NCBI GenBank assembly: GCA_009774255.1
Contig: VSNK01000309.1
Location: 1-6,168 of the forward strand
Length of the DNA stretch: 6,168 nucleotides
DNA from: Faecalicatena sp.
GTDB taxonomy: Bacteria > Bacillota > Clostridia > Lachnospirales > Lachnospiraceae
Direction: 5' to 3'
The position numbers and the translations under genes were made by a program. How positions within the stretch are numbered: the first letter of the stretch is position 1; each line of letters opens with the position of its first letter. The notes beneath the pieces are model-generated. The model searched no databases and was not told the DNA's origin. It was given only the letters and a program-made list of their open reading frames with translations. Positions 5,369 to 6,168 of this stretch are shown piece after piece.

Positions 5369-6095
5369 TTTGATATCCTCGTTTCGTGATTAATTTGCCA
5401 TTTATGATTTCCGTTCCCGAACTCCCTATAAATACGGTGGTAAACATATTGACCTCCCGGCCCCTTAGCTCCTTTAAAGTACAGGTTACCGCTTTTGTTC
5501 CGTCTCTTCCTATATTTTCAACATATCCGCAGACTCGTTCCCCCTCTATGCTGCGCAATAAAATATCACATGCCCTCATCAGATAATCTTTTCTCTTATG
5601 GCTGGACGGATTATACAGTACAATGACAAAGTCGCCTTCCGCGGCTGCATGTAACCTTTTTTCAATCCTTTCCCACGGTGTCAGCAGATCACTCAGGCTG
5701 ATCACACAGAAATCATGGTTCAGCGGCGCTCCCAGGACTGCCGCTCCGCTGCTCGCCGCAGTGATCCCTGCGATGACATGAAGTTCTGTTTTTGGATACG
5801 CTTTCCCAATCTCATACATCAAAGAGGCCATCCCATAGATTCCCGCGTCACCGCTGCATACAAGGGCTACTTTTTTTCCTTTTTCCGCCTCCTCAAAACA
5901 CAGCCTGCACCGCGCTTCCTCCTGACGCATCGGTGTGGATAACAGTTCTTTCCCATGGAAGCGCCCGCCAAGCAGCCTCAGATATAATGTATAACCAACA
6001 ATCACATCTGACTGATCCAGCACCTCCAATGCTTCTCCTGTCATCATTTCTTCTCTGCCCGGTCCCATTCCTACGATATAAATTCTGTTTGCCAT
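5298..6095 (-). CDS. cobJ: (Cobalt-)precorrin-3B C17-methyltransferase (CobJ/CbiH)
   Basis: SAM-dependent methylation at C17 with ring contraction of the corrin macrocycle, in the cytosol; the genomic context points to the oxygen-independent, cobalt-early route. 265 aa, a tetrapyrrole methylase fold from the first residues: VGMGPG (8-13), SGDAGIYGMA (81-90), the SAM-site GITAASSGAAVLGAPLNHDF (110-129), then SLSDLLTPWE (133-142) and VLYNPSS (159-165). The family usually ends soon after a 'RGY' (239-241 here). This protein continues for 24 residues that are read in the overlap with the next gene. A GTG at 6125 would add 10 residues. ATG 6095 is preferred because the family begins with MxxIYxVGxGPG and an AAGGCGG site lies 9 bases before it. 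The operon continues upstream past the window edge. Confidence 0.94.
   Translation of the reverse strand: MANRIYIVGMGPGREEMMTGEALEVLDQSDVIVGYTLYLRLLGGRFHGKELLSTPMRQEEARCRLCFEEAEKGKKVALVCSGDAGIYGMASLMYEIGKAYPKTELHVIAGITAASSGAAVLGAPLNHDFCVISLSDLLTPWERIEKRLHAAAEGDFVIVLYNPSSHKRKDYLMRACDILLRSIEGERVCGYVENIGRDGTKAVTCTLKELRGREVNMFTTVFIGSSGTEIINGKLITKRGYQIERNIDICGDNGRKKIIGIPCGG
5376..5380 (-). promoter_or_regulatory. cobK-cbiET: Ribosome binding site for the TTG start of cobK-cbiET
   Basis: GAGGA on the minus strand, 7 bases before TTG at 5368-5366, inside the coding end of cobJ. The strong site next to a rare start codon, within an overlap, suggests translational coupling to cobJ. Confidence 0.7.
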
Positions 6096-6106
6096 TTCTA
6101 TAAACC

Positions 6107-6123
6107 GCCTTTCTGCGAAAGGC
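6107..6123 (-). promoter_or_regulatory. cobJ: Perfect hairpin over the ribosome binding site of cobJ
   Basis: GCCTTTC and GAAAGGC pair perfectly (7 bp) around a three-base loop. On the minus-strand RNA, the 3' arm holds the AAGG of the AAGGCGG site that precedes ATG 6095, so the stem could hide it until an upstream ribosome opens it. Bases 6124-6168 hold no feature I can call. A TAA at 6134-6136 could end the upstream gene, but too little of it is present to recognise. Confidence 0.4.
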
Positions 6124-6168
6124 ACCGATGAGGTTATGAAACCCGTAGCCGATGGACTTCCGTTTTTT

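Noticed and set aside
6096..6168. Cobalamin riboswitch or promoter upstream of cobJ
   Set aside because: Only 73 bases are available. No B12-box-like or promoter sequence is visible, and the gene looks internal to an operon.
1..6168. CRISPR array, tRNA or rRNA genes
   Set aside because: No regularly spaced repeats of suitable length and no tRNA- or rRNA-like segments were seen. The only tandem repeats are the short coding ones in the linkers.

Overview
The window looks like a chromosomal segment from an anaerobic Firmicute of class Clostridia, most likely a Lachnospiraceae gut commensal. The evidence is moderate GC, the family resemblance of the proteins, an anaerobic-type cobalamin gene set with a fused CobK-CbiE-CbiT enzyme, and a cysteine-rich small protein of the kind found beside cobalamin genes in Clostridia. 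The genus cannot be fixed from the sequence alone.

Right two thirds (about 1301-6168, minus strand, read right to left): part of a cobalamin (vitamin B12) corrin-ring operon. The order is cobJ/cbiH (C17-methylation and ring contraction), then a three-domain cobK-cbiE-cbiT fusion (precorrin-6A reduction, then C5/C15 methylation and decarboxylation), then cbiA (a,c-amidation of cobyrinate), then a small 8-cysteine protein (PF04071-like). cobJ overlaps the fusion gene by 71 bases, and the fusion gene has a TTG start with a strong ribosome binding site. cbiA and the cysteine-rich gene are 2 bases apart. The one large gap in the operon, 145 bases between the fusion gene and cbiA, is filled by a small inverted-repeat element. 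The operon runs in from beyond the right edge, and no promoter or cobalamin riboswitch lies in the window.

Left part (1-1226, plus strand): an accessory segment unrelated to B12. It holds the C-terminal part of a DUF3990-like protein (open at the left edge), a second copy of the inverted-repeat element, a 138-residue protein of unknown function, and a 40-codon ORF joined to it by an ATGA overlap that may be the stump of a third gene. Between this segment and the B12 operon lies a remnant of a two-component response regulator receiver domain (about 1201-1299, minus strand), which marks a rearrangement junction.

The most interesting structure is the pair of MITE-like elements (about 498-658 and 3048-3185). 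They share a nearly identical 46-base core, have imperfect terminal inverted repeats of 20-27 bases, and differ in their central hairpins. One supplies the last 31 codons and stop of the DUF3990-like ORF; the other supplies the last three residues and stop codon of the CobK-CbiET fusion. A second theme is that the inter-domain linkers of both multidomain B12 enzymes contain short 12-bp tandem repeats.
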